Shown one piece after another: positions 31,623-41,045 of a stretch of DNA of 64,000 bases. The translations under genes and the position numbers were made by a program. The notes beneath the pieces were generated by a model. It did no database searches. It saw nothing but the letters and a program-made list of their open reading frames with translations, and had not been told where the DNA came from. The stretch comes from UBA1161 sp002311745 (GTDB lineage Bacteria > Planctomycetota > Phycisphaerae > Tepidisphaerales > Tepidisphaeraceae): NCBI GenBank assembly GCA_050018415.1, contig JBEKAB010000009.1, positions 1-64,000 of the forward strand. Reading direction: 5' to 3'. How positions within the stretch are numbered: position 1 is the stretch's first letter; each line of letters starts with the position of its first letter.

Positions 31623-32630
31623 ATGTCTCGCGCCCGCCCAACCCATCTGCTGGCCGTCGCTTCGCCCCTGGATCACCTGAGCCATTGCGTGCACCCGGAG
31701 CTCCTGGCCGTGGAGGCGCTGTTCGACCGCGAGCTGGCCAGCGACCTGCCCTGCGTCAGCGATCTGTTGCGCCACGTCGGCCGATTCCGCGGGAAAATGC
31801 TCCGGCCCGTGCTGCTGCTACTGTCCGGCAAAGCGTGCGGAAAGCTGCTCGATGCCCACGGAGTCCTGGCCACCGTCGTCGAGATGGTTCACATGGCCAC
31901 GCTGGTCCACGACGACGTGCTGGATGAAGCCGAACTGCGACGCAAAGGCGCCACCATCAATCATCTGCGCGGCAACGAGGCCGCCGTGCTTTTGGGCGAT
32001 TACCTCATCAGCCACAGCTTTCATCTCTGCTCCAGCCTCGATTCGCAATTCGCCTCGCGGGTCATCGGCCGCACCACCAACCAGGTTTGCGAGGGCGAGC
32101 TGCTGCAAATCCACAACCGCAACAATCTCGACCTGGACGAGCCGACCTATCTTCAGATCGTCACGCAAAAGACGGCCGTGCTCTGCGCCGCCTGCTGCAT
32201 GCTCGGCGCCAGCTTCGCCGGCGCGGATGAAGCCACCGTGCAGCGCATGCACCTCTACGGCCTGTCGCTGGGCAGGGCGTTTCAAATCCAGGACGACATC
32301 CTGGACCTCGTCGGCCGGGAAAGCACCGTCGGCAAAACCCTCGGCCTCGACGTGCAAAAAGGCGAACTCACGCTTCCCATCATCCATTTCCTGGGCACCG
32401 CCCCGCGCGAGCATCGCAAGCTGTTGCGCTCGCTGCTGCGCGGCCGCGAGATCGACAAGATCGAGCGCATCCGCGACCTGATCCTTCCCAGCGACTCGGT
32501 CGCATACGCCACCAACCAGGCCCGCCAATTGATCGACCGCGCCCGCTCCTGCCTCGAGGCGCTGAGCGACTCCGAGGCCAAGACCGCCCTGGATCGCCTC
32601 GCCGATTTCGTCGTCACCCGCCGGATGTGA
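31623..32630 (+). CDS. Polyprenyl diphosphate synthase
   Basis: 335 residues. Both aspartate-rich motifs of long-chain trans-isoprenyl synthases are present: LVHDDVLDEAE (D97-D101) and FQIQDDILDLVG (near 222). The KMLRP segment binds isopentenyl diphosphate. These enzymes build the C30-C50 side chains of menaquinone or ubiquinone, and a broken menG fragment for the same pathway lies 19 kb away. Chain length cannot be read reliably from the sequence. Confidence 0.88.
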   Translation: MSRARPTHLLAVASPLDHLSHCVHPELLAVEALFDRELASDLPCVSDLLRHVGRFRGKMLRPVLLLLSGKACGKLLDAHGVLATVVEMVHMATLVHDDVLDEAELRRKGATINHLRGNEAAVLLGDYLISHSFHLCSSLDSQFASRVIGRTTNQVCEGELLQIHNRNNLDLDEPTYLQIVTQKTAVLCAACCMLGASFAGADEATVQRMHLYGLSLGRAFQIQDDILDLVGRESTVGKTLGLDVQKGELTLPIIHFLGTAPREHRKLLRSLLRGREIDKIERIRDLILPSDSVAYATNQARQLIDRARSCLEALSDSEAKTALDRLADFVVTRRM

Positions 32631-32639
32631 CCGCTCCAA

Positions 32640-35600
32640 TCAACTCAATTTCGGGCTGAGTTTTCCGTACAAAACTGACGTCCCCAAGAGCAGCGCCCCC
32701 AAGCCCAAAAACGACAGCACGCGGTAGCCGGTGCTGACCTGCTCCATGTCGATCAGCACCACCTTGGCCAGCGTGACGGCAAACAACCCCAGCCCAAAGT
32801 AGCGCATCGCCGACGCTCGCATTTTGAAACCCATGCCCACCGCCGCCGCCGCGAAGATCGACCAGAAGATCGAGATCGCCACCTGCTCGGCCAACTGCGG
32901 ATCGGCAAACCAGGTCGTTCGCCAGCCGGCGGCGAAGAAGCGGTCGATCTCCAACGAACCGATCCAGAGCATCACCAGCATCATGAGAAACCCCGCGACG
33001 GGCGCAAGCTTGCCGCCGTGGCCCGCCCGCCGCCTCCAGACCAGGCCCAACCCGCACATCAGCACGGCCGCGGCCAGCGCCTGCGGGTCCAGCAGGACGG
33101 CCGCCGCCGGCGGGTGCGTCAGGACTCGAAACATCAGCGTGTCCACCGTCAGGTATATCACCGCCAGCAGCACCAGGACCATCGCTCCCGCGGCGCGCAG
33201 CCTCTGCGCCGTGGGATGCACGGTCTGCATCTTCTCCGCCAGCACCAGCGCGGCGGCCGCCGCCAGCGCCCACCACGCCGTCAAGAGCGTCGCCATCAGT
33301 TGTGGCCACGGCCAAGCCGCCCAATTCGTGATGATGCGATGCGTTACCGCGTGACCGATCTCGAAGGTTCCGGCCCAAAAGACGACGAAGATCGCCGCGG
33401 CCAAGGCGCCGGGCGTCGGCCAGGAAACCGCCGCCGGTCGCAGACGCACCATCGTCACCAGCAGGAGCAGCGCCGCCACCACCACCGCGGCGAACACCGA
33501 GAGGTTGAACCCCAGCATCGCCGACCGCGGCTCGCCGGACCACGCCAGGCAGTCGATCGCGGCGTACTTGGCTGCCAGCACAAAAGCCAGGCTCAGTGCA
33601 AAGCCAAGCCGCGGCCGTTCACGCTCGCCTCTGAGCAACCGATCGGCCGCCCACGCCGCCGCGACCGCCGCGCTCCACAGCATCGTGAAGGCAAGCTGCT
33701 CCATCTGCCCCGCCGGCCACGGCAGCGGTCGCCCCTGGCTCACGGCGAACTGGATCACCAGGTCGATCTGCATCGAAAATGCCACGCTCAGCAGCCCGAT
33801 CACGCAGCAAGCCAAGGCGAACAAGAATTGCCGCTGGTCCCACCGCGTATTGGCTTGCAGGGCCGCGAGGATGGTTCGCCGGTGCAGCCAGCCGATCGCC
33901 ACCAGCGACACCGCCAGCAGTAATGCCGTTCCCATCAGCGTGTTGACCAGCGGATGCTGCCCCATGGCCGACCAGCTCGGCGAGAGGCGCTGGGTGATCG
34001 CATCCAGCGCCGCCCATTTCACGGATGCCACCAGCAGCAGCGCCATCGCCTGAACGGAAAAGCTCAGCCGCGAGGTGAAGAATCCCGCCCCCGCCGCCAA
34101 CCACGCCAGCGCCACCAATGACACGGTCGCGCCCAGGGCCGGTAATTGGTCTGCCGACACGATCAGCCACAAGCCCGCAGCCGCCGCGCTGACACTCGAC
34201 GCCGCCTTCTGCCAAGCCGGATGTTCCTCCCGCCGCGGCCAAGTCGTCAGCCACGCCACCGCGTCACCGGCCAGCGCCAACCCCCAGGCCAGGATCAATC
34301 CCGTGCGCAGCGCCGTGCCGTGCACGCTCAGCAGCCGAATCCCAACCGGGTCGTGGACGTCTCCATTGGCCAGCCGACCCAGCAAATCCCCGATCGCCAA
34401 AATCCAAACGCCGATGGCCATCACGCGCGCCACGCCCATGCCTTGGCCGCGTCCCATCAGGGCCATGGCGATCGCCAGCACGCCCCAGCCCAGAATCACC
34501 CAAGCCCCGGAAAGCCACACCGGAACCAGCACCGCCAGCAACGCCGCGCTTTGCGTCGCCAAACTTTGGGAAAGCGCCTTCATTGGCCGCAGCGCCACCG
34601 CCCCAGCGGCGCAGGCGATTGCCTCGGCGGCCACGAACGTCACGCGCTGGCCGAGCTGGCCCGTCGGCAACACCCACAGCCCGCCGACCGTCAGCGCCGC
34701 GGTGGTCAGCAAGCTGAACACCGCCGAGCTGTCCGGCCACAGGTCCCGCTCATCGGGCCCCCGCCGCGAGGATGCCAGCACTTCCGCCTGATACCCAAGG
34801 GCAAAGAGGATGCTGGCCGTCAGGGACCACGCCGCCGGAGGCGGACCGAACACATTCGTGCCCACGATCTGCGTCATCCAGAACGCCGTCGTCGCCAGCG
34901 ACAAGCCGCGAAGCACTTGCCATTTCCCTGTGCGTCCGAAATACACCAGGAGCAGGGCCACCGCCTCCAGCATCGCCAGATACGCCAGGAATCCGCCCAA
35001 ATGCGGATGCGGCGTGTGAATCACCACGGGCGTCACGTTTCCGCCCAGGATGCTCAGCACGCCGATGGAAACCAGATTCCCCCGCCTTGCCACCGTCGCC
35101 CCCACCAGCGTGGACAGCGCCATCAGGGCGAAGGCCGCCCCCGGATCATACAGACGGTAATACGCATAGCCCGCGTAGCTGGCGACAAACAGCGTGGCGA
35201 TTCCCGCGCCAAACAGACTGGCCGCAGGGAAGACATTGACCCGCCGGTACGCCCACTCGCCCAGGCCGATCAACCCCGCCCCGCCCAAGGCGATCAGCGC
35301 CAACCGCACGCTGTCCGGCAGGCCGCGCAGCCATCCCTGCTCGTAGGCAAACCGCACCCCCAGCGACACCCCCACCAGCAGCACCACCGCGCCGACCCAA
35401 CCGGTCCATTTCAAGCCGATGATGTGCTCCAGCGAGGAGCGCCCAATGGTTTGCCGCGGCGCCTCAGCCGCCAGTGCCGGCTCGTACGCCAGAGGAATCT
35501 CCGGACGTAGGATCTTCGGCGGCCTGACGGCCGGCGGCTCCTGCGCCGCCGACACCGGCTCAGCCGGCAACACAGGCTCCACCGGCAGAGGCATAACCGG

Positions 35601-35834
35601 CCCCGCGCCCGCTTCATGAGCCGGCTGCCGCGGTGGAAGCGGCGGCGGCGTCTGCGGAAAACGCGGCTGCGGACGCGGCAGCGGCACCGGCGGTCGCCCA
35701 GTCTGCACCGTATCCTCACCGGGCTGCGCCGCACGCGGAACCTCTGTCGGTTCGATCCCCAACTCCCGCTCGATGCGCGACAGCCTCCGTGCCAGCGCCG
35801 CCAAACGCCGCTCGACATCATTGGTTTGATCCAT
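32640..35834 (-). CDS. DUF2339 polytopic membrane protein
   Basis: 1064 residues from the ATG at 35834, preceded by AAGGGG; an upstream TTG would add two residues. A short coiled N-terminus (RRLAALARRLSRIERELG) and a Pro-rich linker (about 40-110) precede some 25-30 membrane spans. The first span region, LKWTGWVGAVVLLVGVSLGV, and the C-terminal RYFGLGLFAVTLAKVVLIDM are typical of DUF2339. The function of the family is unknown; roles in the cell envelope have been suggested. It ends 9 nt from the convergent polyprenyl synthase stop. Confidence 0.85.
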   Translation of the reverse strand: MDQTNDVERRLAALARRLSRIERELGIEPTEVPRAAQPGEDTVQTGRPPVPLPRPQPRFPQTPPPLPPRQPAHEAGAGPVMPLPVEPVLPAEPVSAAQEPPAVRPPKILRPEIPLAYEPALAAEAPRQTIGRSSLEHIIGLKWTGWVGAVVLLVGVSLGVRFAYEQGWLRGLPDSVRLALIALGGAGLIGLGEWAYRRVNVFPAASLFGAGIATLFVASYAGYAYYRLYDPGAAFALMALSTLVGATVARRGNLVSIGVLSILGGNVTPVVIHTPHPHLGGFLAYLAMLEAVALLLVYFGRTGKWQVLRGLSLATTAFWMTQIVGTNVFGPPPAAWSLTASILFALGYQAEVLASSRRGPDERDLWPDSSAVFSLLTTAALTVGGLWVLPTGQLGQRVTFVAAEAIACAAGAVALRPMKALSQSLATQSAALLAVLVPVWLSGAWVILGWGVLAIAMALMGRGQGMGVARVMAIGVWILAIGDLLGRLANGDVHDPVGIRLLSVHGTALRTGLILAWGLALAGDAVAWLTTWPRREEHPAWQKAASSVSAAAAGLWLIVSADQLPALGATVSLVALAWLAAGAGFFTSRLSFSVQAMALLLVASVKWAALDAITQRLSPSWSAMGQHPLVNTLMGTALLLAVSLVAIGWLHRRTILAALQANTRWDQRQFLFALACCVIGLLSVAFSMQIDLVIQFAVSQGRPLPWPAGQMEQLAFTMLWSAAVAAAWAADRLLRGERERPRLGFALSLAFVLAAKYAAIDCLAWSGEPRSAMLGFNLSVFAAVVVAALLLLVTMVRLRPAAVSWPTPGALAAAIFVVFWAGTFEIGHAVTHRIITNWAAWPWPQLMATLLTAWWALAAAAALVLAEKMQTVHPTAQRLRAAGAMVLVLLAVIYLTVDTLMFRVLTHPPAAAVLLDPQALAAAVLMCGLGLVWRRRAGHGGKLAPVAGFLMMLVMLWIGSLEIDRFFAAGWRTTWFADPQLAEQVAISIFWSIFAAAAVGMGFKMRASAMRYFGLGLFAVTLAKVVLIDMEQVSTGYRVLSFLGLGALLLGTSVLYGKLSPKLS

Positions 35835-36031
35835 GGCCAACCCCTTGCCCGAGCATTTTTTAACTTCGTTTATGCAAACTTAAACTGCAAGCCCGCGCCT
35901 TGATTCTCCATCCCCGCCGCCGCCGTCCAACTCCGCTCGCCGCCCGCGACAGGAAACGCCCTCCGCCTCTGCCCCCCCTCGCCCCCTGTCGTACCCCGGT
36001 GGACATGCTCTAAAATGGGTTACGGTGGTGT

Positions 36032-36037
36032 ATAGTC
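36032..36037 (+). promoter_or_regulatory. Candidate promoter of the pseudopilin array
   Basis: TGTATAGT (extended -10) lies about 50 nt before the first pseudopilin ATG at 36088. No clear -35 is visible. The remainder of 35841-36087 holds no gene. Confidence 0.35.
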
Positions 36038-36087
36038 GGCTCACCCCGCCCGGTGCGTCGTGCGGACCCGCGGAGAAAGGGACTCCC

Positions 36088-37398
36088 ATGCTCAAGAATC
36101 TTTCGCGTTCAACTCGCCGTGCCGGTTTTACGATCGTCGAGCTTCTGGTCGTCATCGGCCTGATCCTGCTCCTGATCGGCATCCTGCTCCCCACGGTGAG
36201 CAAAGTGCGACAAGCCGGCTACGTCGCCGACACCCAGCAGGAACTCAGCCAGCTCTCCACCGCCATCCAAAACTATTACAGCGTCTTCCACTCGTACCCG
36301 GGTCCATTCAGCAATGATCAGATCGAAGGCACCGCCGCATTCAACCCGACCAACCTAACTGTTACGCCGAACACGATGGAGTTCTACACGCAGTCCAGTA
36401 CGCCTCCTTTCAACACCACTCTTTATGCGACTCCGTGGAACGTGTGGAATGCCAACGTCACCCCGCCCCAATTCACCTCGAAGTACAACGTGACTGGCTC
36501 GGAGAATCTCGTGCTGGGCCTGCTAGGGGGACTTAGAATTGATCCAGCTAACAACAACCCCGCATTCGCGCCACAGGAGGTCGGCCAAGGCCCCCTCAAC
36601 TTGAACCCCGCCAACCCGCGCCGCTATAGCCCCTTCCTCAGCACAAGCTACCTCACATGGTGTGTCACCGGCGTCCACCCGGTGCAAACTTCAGTGGCAC
36701 CTATGGATCCGGCTGTACTGCAAAAATTGACAAATTTCACCGACCAGACGGATCTGACCTACGCCTACGACAGCCCGATCCCCGAATTCGTGGATCGCTT
36801 CCCCAACGCCATGCCCATCCTTTACCTGCGGGCACGCTCCGGGGCCAGAGGCATCGTCAGCGATGGATTGGTGACGATCCCCAGCACCGCTACTCCCGCC
36901 CCGGTCGCGGCGTACCAGTACGATCTTCGCGAGATTGCCGCCTACACGTGTCCCAATCCGATCACAGGCCCCTCACAGGGACTCAGCATCGGTTTGCCGC
37001 CGGAGATCCTTGCTGCACCACCCTGGTCGGCCAAAACGCACTACCGACACAACCTGATTCCCGTCACTGTCAACGGCTCGACGGTGCCACCCAATCAATC
37101 CCCCGGCACTACCGTCAACGCTCCCGCCGGTGGTAGCGGCACCATTCGGTTCCTGGATCCGAGCCCGGGGGACAAACAAACCTTCGACCAGATCACGAGA
37201 AAGGGAGCCAACCAGCCCGATGTGGGAAGGTATTTTGCCAATCCGACGGTTACGCCCACGGACCAGTCATCCGACGACGCCTTCAACTACACCGGCCGGC
37301 CGCGAATGGTCGATCAGTTCATCCTGATCTCCGCCGGGCCGGATGGCATCTACGGAACCGCCGATGACATCACGACTTTCGGCGATGTCATACCCTAA
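36088..37398 (+). CDS. Type II secretion-like pseudopilin (GspG-like), 1
   Basis: 436 residues from the ATG at 36088 (AAGGG upstream). A short basic leader (MLKNLSRSTRRAG) precedes the prepilin-peptidase site G|FTIVE and the hydrophobic helix LLVVIGLILLLIGILLP. The C-terminus ends SAGPDGIYGTADDITTFG, resembling the calcium-binding loop of major pseudopilin GspG. It is far longer than classical GspG (about 140 residues), as is common in planctomycetes. Unlike the next genes, its leader contains no repeat-derived sequence. It is first in a six-gene array. Confidence 0.82.
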   Translation: MLKNLSRSTRRAGFTIVELLVVIGLILLLIGILLPTVSKVRQAGYVADTQQELSQLSTAIQNYYSVFHSYPGPFSNDQIEGTAAFNPTNLTVTPNTMEFYTQSSTPPFNTTLYATPWNVWNANVTPPQFTSKYNVTGSENLVLGLLGGLRIDPANNNPAFAPQEVGQGPLNLNPANPRRYSPFLSTSYLTWCVTGVHPVQTSVAPMDPAVLQKLTNFTDQTDLTYAYDSPIPEFVDRFPNAMPILYLRARSGARGIVSDGLVTIPSTATPAPVAAYQYDLREIAAYTCPNPITGPSQGLSIGLPPEILAAPPWSAKTHYRHNLIPVTVNGSTVPPNQSPGTTVNAPAGGSGTIRFLDPSPGDKQTFDQITRKGANQPDVGRYFANPTVTPTDQSSDDAFNYTGRPRMVDQFILISAGPDGIYGTADDITTFGDVIP

Positions 37399-37430
37399 CT
37401 TCAACCCTGGACAGGGCGAATAATTAAGCA

Positions 37431-38573
37431 ATGAAAAACGAAACAGTTGCGAGTTGCGAGTTGCGAGTTGCGAGTAAAGGCAACCGGCTCCCCCTCGCCC
37501 CCTCTCCCCCTCCCCCCCTCTTTTCAGGCCGCCAACGGCCGGCCTTTACCCTCATCGAGCTTCTGACGGTCATCGGCATCATCGTGCTCCTGGCCAGCAT
37601 GCTCTTTCTGGCCTACAACCACGTCACCACGAGCACCAAAATCCGCGACACCAAGACCGCCCTCGAAGCCGCCAAAACCCTCTTCGACAACTACAAGCAG
37701 GCCACCCATCTGACCAAGCCCCTGGTGGATTTGAGCACCAATTTAAGCCAGGCTGTCACCATCACGTGGCCGCCTTCAAACACACAGTTGACACCGATAA
37801 ATTCGTTTTGGGCGCCCCCCGCGGCCTCGCCCACGATCAACTTGGTCACCTATTGGAGCATAGGATACGAGTCACCCACCGCATCCACGCCCACTGCGAT
37901 GGGAGAAACGGCTCCTGGCGCGATCACCATCGACGCGCTCACGGGCGTAGTAACTGCCAAACCCCCCACCAACATATATCAGTACCCCTATCCGCCTACT
38001 GATCCTGTCTCAACCCTGCTGAGACTGCCCAAGAACACCCTGCCGCAACAACTCGTCGACACGATTTCCGTGATGTACACCCTCGAGCAGGTCCCCGACA
38101 ACAAAGCGATAATCGCCAACCTGCCCACTCAAAGAAAAATGATCCTGCCCTTGGCGATCACCAATAAAGGCAACGGCGCCACGTCGCAAACGTTGGTAAC
38201 CCTTCTCCTGGACGGCTGGGGAAATCCGATCCTCTTTGTGCCCGCGATCGGACTCTACGGCGTGGAAACAAAATCCGCGGTCGACAACTTCGATCCAGCA
38301 AGAACCTACACCCAAGGCGATCAAGTCATTTCCAAGTTCACGGACAGCAATAACGTCGTGCACTATTACCTGAACACCTGGGTATCGCCCATGGCAAGCA
38401 ACAAGGTGTCGCCGTCCAACCCTCCTCCGCCAAGCCCACCACCGCCGGGCATCCCCGCCGATGCATATTGGGGTGGGCTATGTGCTCCGGGCCTGCGGCA
38501 CTACTGGGTCTCCGGCGGTCCCGATGGAAACGTCAGCACGCACGATGACAACCTTTACTCGTTCCAGGATTGA
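37431..38573 (+). CDS. Type II secretion-like pseudopilin (GspG-like), 2
   Basis: 380 residues. The leader is unusually long (about 36 residues): TVASCELRVASKG is the translation of a GTTGCGA repeat run (37446-37474), and LPLAPSPPPPLF of a C-rich tract. These are followed by RPA|FTLIELLTVIGIIVLLAS. The C-terminus SGGPDGNVSTHDDNLYSF again resembles the GspG Ca-loop. The stop overlaps the next ATG (TGATG). Confidence 0.82.
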   Translation: MKNETVASCELRVASKGNRLPLAPSPPPPLFSGRQRPAFTLIELLTVIGIIVLLASMLFLAYNHVTTSTKIRDTKTALEAAKTLFDNYKQATHLTKPLVDLSTNLSQAVTITWPPSNTQLTPINSFWAPPAASPTINLVTYWSIGYESPTASTPTAMGETAPGAITIDALTGVVTAKPPTNIYQYPYPPTDPVSTLLRLPKNTLPQQLVDTISVMYTLEQVPDNKAIIANLPTQRKMILPLAITNKGNGATSQTLVTLLLDGWGNPILFVPAIGLYGVETKSAVDNFDPARTYTQGDQVISKFTDSNNVVHYYLNTWVSPMASNKVSPSNPPPPSPPPPGIPADAYWGGLCAPGLRHYWVSGGPDGNVSTHDDNLYSFQD

Positions 38574-39772
38574 TGAGGCGATTTAATTTCCAACTTCGTG
38601 CACGTAGTTACCGCCGTGCCCATCCTTGCCTGACCGTGCAAGAGGGGGAGAGAGGGGGAGGGGGCGAGGGGGAGCGGAAAGGCTGCATTCCACTCGCAAC
38701 TAGCAACAAGCAACTAGCAACTTCCCGCCCCGGCTTTACCTTGATCGAAATCATCACCGTCCTGACGATCATGATCATCGTGTTGGCCGTGGCCATTCCC
38801 GTATGGAACGTCGTCACCGGCGGCCACAGCCTGGCCGCCGCCCAGAACCAGATCGCCTCCACCCTGGCCACGGCCCGCGCCGACGCGATGTACAACCGCC
38901 AGACCATCGGCATCTTCTTCTTCGTCGACCCCGCCACCGGCCAAGTCGCCATGGCCGAAGTGCAAGCCGACCCCCAAGCCACGGGCGGCACCACCTACAC
39001 GCCAGCACGCGTTTCCCCGAACTGGGCACTCTACACCGCCTATCACGATCCCGGCGGCACCCCCCCTCCTGCCAATAACGGCCCGGTGAACGCATTGGAA
39101 ATGGTGAGCGACTATGTGCCCGGCGGCTTTGCCTATCGACGCGATCTGGTGCTCCTGCCCCCTGGCGTCGGCGTGGCACTGTACAACAATTACTACAACT
39201 ATATTTACGATCCCACCCTACTACCGCTTCCCCAGACCTTCGACCGTTACGTCCGGCTTGGCGCGATCATGTTTGACGCCAACGGCATGCTGACCTCGAT
39301 TCCGTTTGCGGTGCAGCAAACGCGGACAACACCCTACGGAAATTTCCCCAGTCAACTCGGCAAGCGATTGGGGTTGCGCCCGCTTCCGATCACCCCCTCC
39401 GATCCAGCCGCCACTGGCGACCTGGCCAGCGTGGTCCCCGTCGCATCGGGGACTCCTCCGCTTCCGGCAGCGTATCCCACAACTCCCTTCAGGCCGCCTG
39501 CGAATGGCCTATATCCTTTAATCTCCCAGGTCGGTCTTCTGCTTTACGACCGTGACGCGTTTCTAAGCCAGAAGACAAGTGGCGGACGCAGCTTTTCGGA
39601 CTCGGATTTCCAATACGTTTTGCCGAGCCCGCCGAATCCTCCTTACGCCTTCAGCCCGCCGCTGACCGCGGCCGACTGCCAGGACAAAGAAGATGAAGAA
39701 ACCTGGCTCGATCAGAACGGGATTGCAAGTATGGTCAGCCCGTTTAATGGCGCCTTGATCAAGGCGAAATAG
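38573..39772 (+). CDS. Type II secretion-like pseudopilin (GspH-like)
   Basis: 399 residues from the ATG at 38573. The leader of about 50 residues contains EGERGGGGEGERKG (a G-rich purine tract, 38640-38680) and PLATSNKQLATS (right-arm repeat, 38691-38727), then RPG|FTLIEIITVLTIMIIVLAVAIP. The segment ASTLATARADAMYNRQTIGI after the helix is typical of GspH/FimT minor pseudopilins. It is translationally coupled to the previous gene. Confidence 0.8.
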   Translation: MRRFNFQLRARSYRRAHPCLTVQEGERGGGGEGERKGCIPLATSNKQLATSRPGFTLIEIITVLTIMIIVLAVAIPVWNVVTGGHSLAAAQNQIASTLATARADAMYNRQTIGIFFFVDPATGQVAMAEVQADPQATGGTTYTPARVSPNWALYTAYHDPGGTPPPANNGPVNALEMVSDYVPGGFAYRRDLVLLPPGVGVALYNNYYNYIYDPTLLPLPQTFDRYVRLGAIMFDANGMLTSIPFAVQQTRTTPYGNFPSQLGKRLGLRPLPITPSDPAATGDLASVVPVASGTPPLPAAYPTTPFRPPANGLYPLISQVGLLLYDRDAFLSQKTSGGRSFSDSDFQYVLPSPPNPPYAFSPPLTAADCQDKEDEETWLDQNGIASMVSPFNGALIKAK

Positions 39773-39784
39773 GGTGAAAAAGTG

Positions 39785-41044
39785 ATGCAGAGAGGGAAAA
39801 TAGTTGCTGGTTGCTGGTTGCTGGTTGCTAGTAAAAGGCGATGCGGCCCGCGGCGCATGGGCGAGCACGTTTGCTTTTCCACTAGCAACTCGCAACTAGC
39901 AACTAACAACTTCCTTGGCCGTTGCAGTTTGCTGGTTGCTAGTACGAAGCAACCCGGCCGCTCCGCCGCTCCCCCTCTCCCCCTCCCCCACTCTCCCCCT
40001 CTCCCCTTTCCCCGTCATCGCGGGTTCAACTTCATCGAGGTGATGTTCGCGATCATATTGCTGGGGCTGGGGTTCATCATGATCGCGGGGATTTTTCCCG
40101 TGGCGCTTCAGGAGACCAACGCCACGAGCAACGAGACCACCGGCACCCTGGTCGCCCGCGACGCCCTCCGCAACATCCAAGCCATCGCCGACACGGACAA
40201 TCCCACGGCTACACTCTTTCCTCTGCCCGTGTCCCCGGTGCCCCCCACGGCCGTTATCCCCTTCACGGGCGCTCTTCTCAACGCCGTCGGCACCAACTGC
40301 TATTTCACATCCGACCGCCGCTTTGGCTGGGTCGGCTTTTATCGCCGAGTGAACCTGACCGACCCATACGCCCAGGTTTGGGTGATCGCTTTGCAGAACC
40401 CGAATTTCGCGGATGCGAGTTATCCGGCATACGGCCAACCCATACCGATCCCATCGGCGCCACCCCCGATCCGGTCATTGCCAACCGCGTTCACGTACAC
40501 GATTGGGCCGCCGCCGACGTTTACCGAGCCGCCCCCCGTGAGCCCGTCGCCCATCGTGGCTGAACTGGCGTATTCCTCGATCACTGGAAACAGCTACGTC
40601 TTTCTTACGGTCCTGAGCCCGCCAGCTTTTGACAACCCCGTTCCCAGCGCCGTCAGCGGCGCTTACATACTGGTGACCCAGGACCCAGGCAACGCCACGG
40701 GCAATCCCACCGCCACCCCACCGGTTCCCCCGCGGCCGATTGACGCTTTAACCGGCAGACTGCTGCGCCTTGGCGATCCAGTTTCATCGTTCCCAGCCGA
40801 TGTAGCCTTTCCTCCTGCCAAACCGACCAACAAGAACCTTTGGCTTGGGTTCCAATTGCAGCCCGGTTCGGATTTGAAGGACCTTAGCGAGGAAACAGTT
40901 GCGGCATCAAACGCCGCAGGAACTCCCCAATTGCTGCCCGTGTACGTCATTGGCCGGGCGCCGGATGCCGCCGGTTTTTTCACCGGCCTCAACCAGGACA
41001 TCGCGGCGATCTCCGCGTTTGTCCGTATCAATACGAGTAATTGA
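39785..41044 (+). CDS. Type II secretion-like pseudopilin (GspI-like)
   Basis: 419 residues from the ATG at 39785; a GTG at 39782 is possible. The leader is nearly 80 residues, almost all repeat-derived: AGCWLLVASKRR (left arm), FSTSNSQLATNNF (right arm), CSLLVASTKQ (third partial copy) and PPLPLPHSPPLPFP (C-rich tract). It precedes RHRG|FNFIEVMFAIILLGLGFIMI. The core and length suggest a minor pseudopilin of the GspI/PilV type. Such leaders normally have 6-25 residues. Confidence 0.75.
   Translation: MQRGKIVAGCWLLVASKRRCGPRRMGEHVCFSTSNSQLATNNFLGRCSLLVASTKQPGRSAAPPLPLPHSPPLPFPRHRGFNFIEVMFAIILLGLGFIMIAGIFPVALQETNATSNETTGTLVARDALRNIQAIADTDNPTATLFPLPVSPVPPTAVIPFTGALLNAVGTNCYFTSDRRFGWVGFYRRVNLTDPYAQVWVIALQNPNFADASYPAYGQPIPIPSAPPPIRSLPTAFTYTIGPPPTFTEPPPVSPSPIVAELAYSSITGNSYVFLTVLSPPAFDNPVPSAVSGAYILVTQDPGNATGNPTATPPVPPRPIDALTGRLLRLGDPVSSFPADVAFPPAKPTNKNLWLGFQLQPGSDLKDLSEETVAASNAAGTPQLLPVYVIGRAPDAAGFFTGLNQDIAAISAFVRINTSN
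39794..39945. repeat. GTTGCTAG palindromic element inside a coding leader
   Basis: Left arm 39794-39831 and right arm 39882-39915 reproduce the element at 31452-31545; a third partial left arm lies at 39921-39945. The whole unit is in frame with the downstream pseudopilin. Confidence 0.8.
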
Positions 41045-41045
41045 G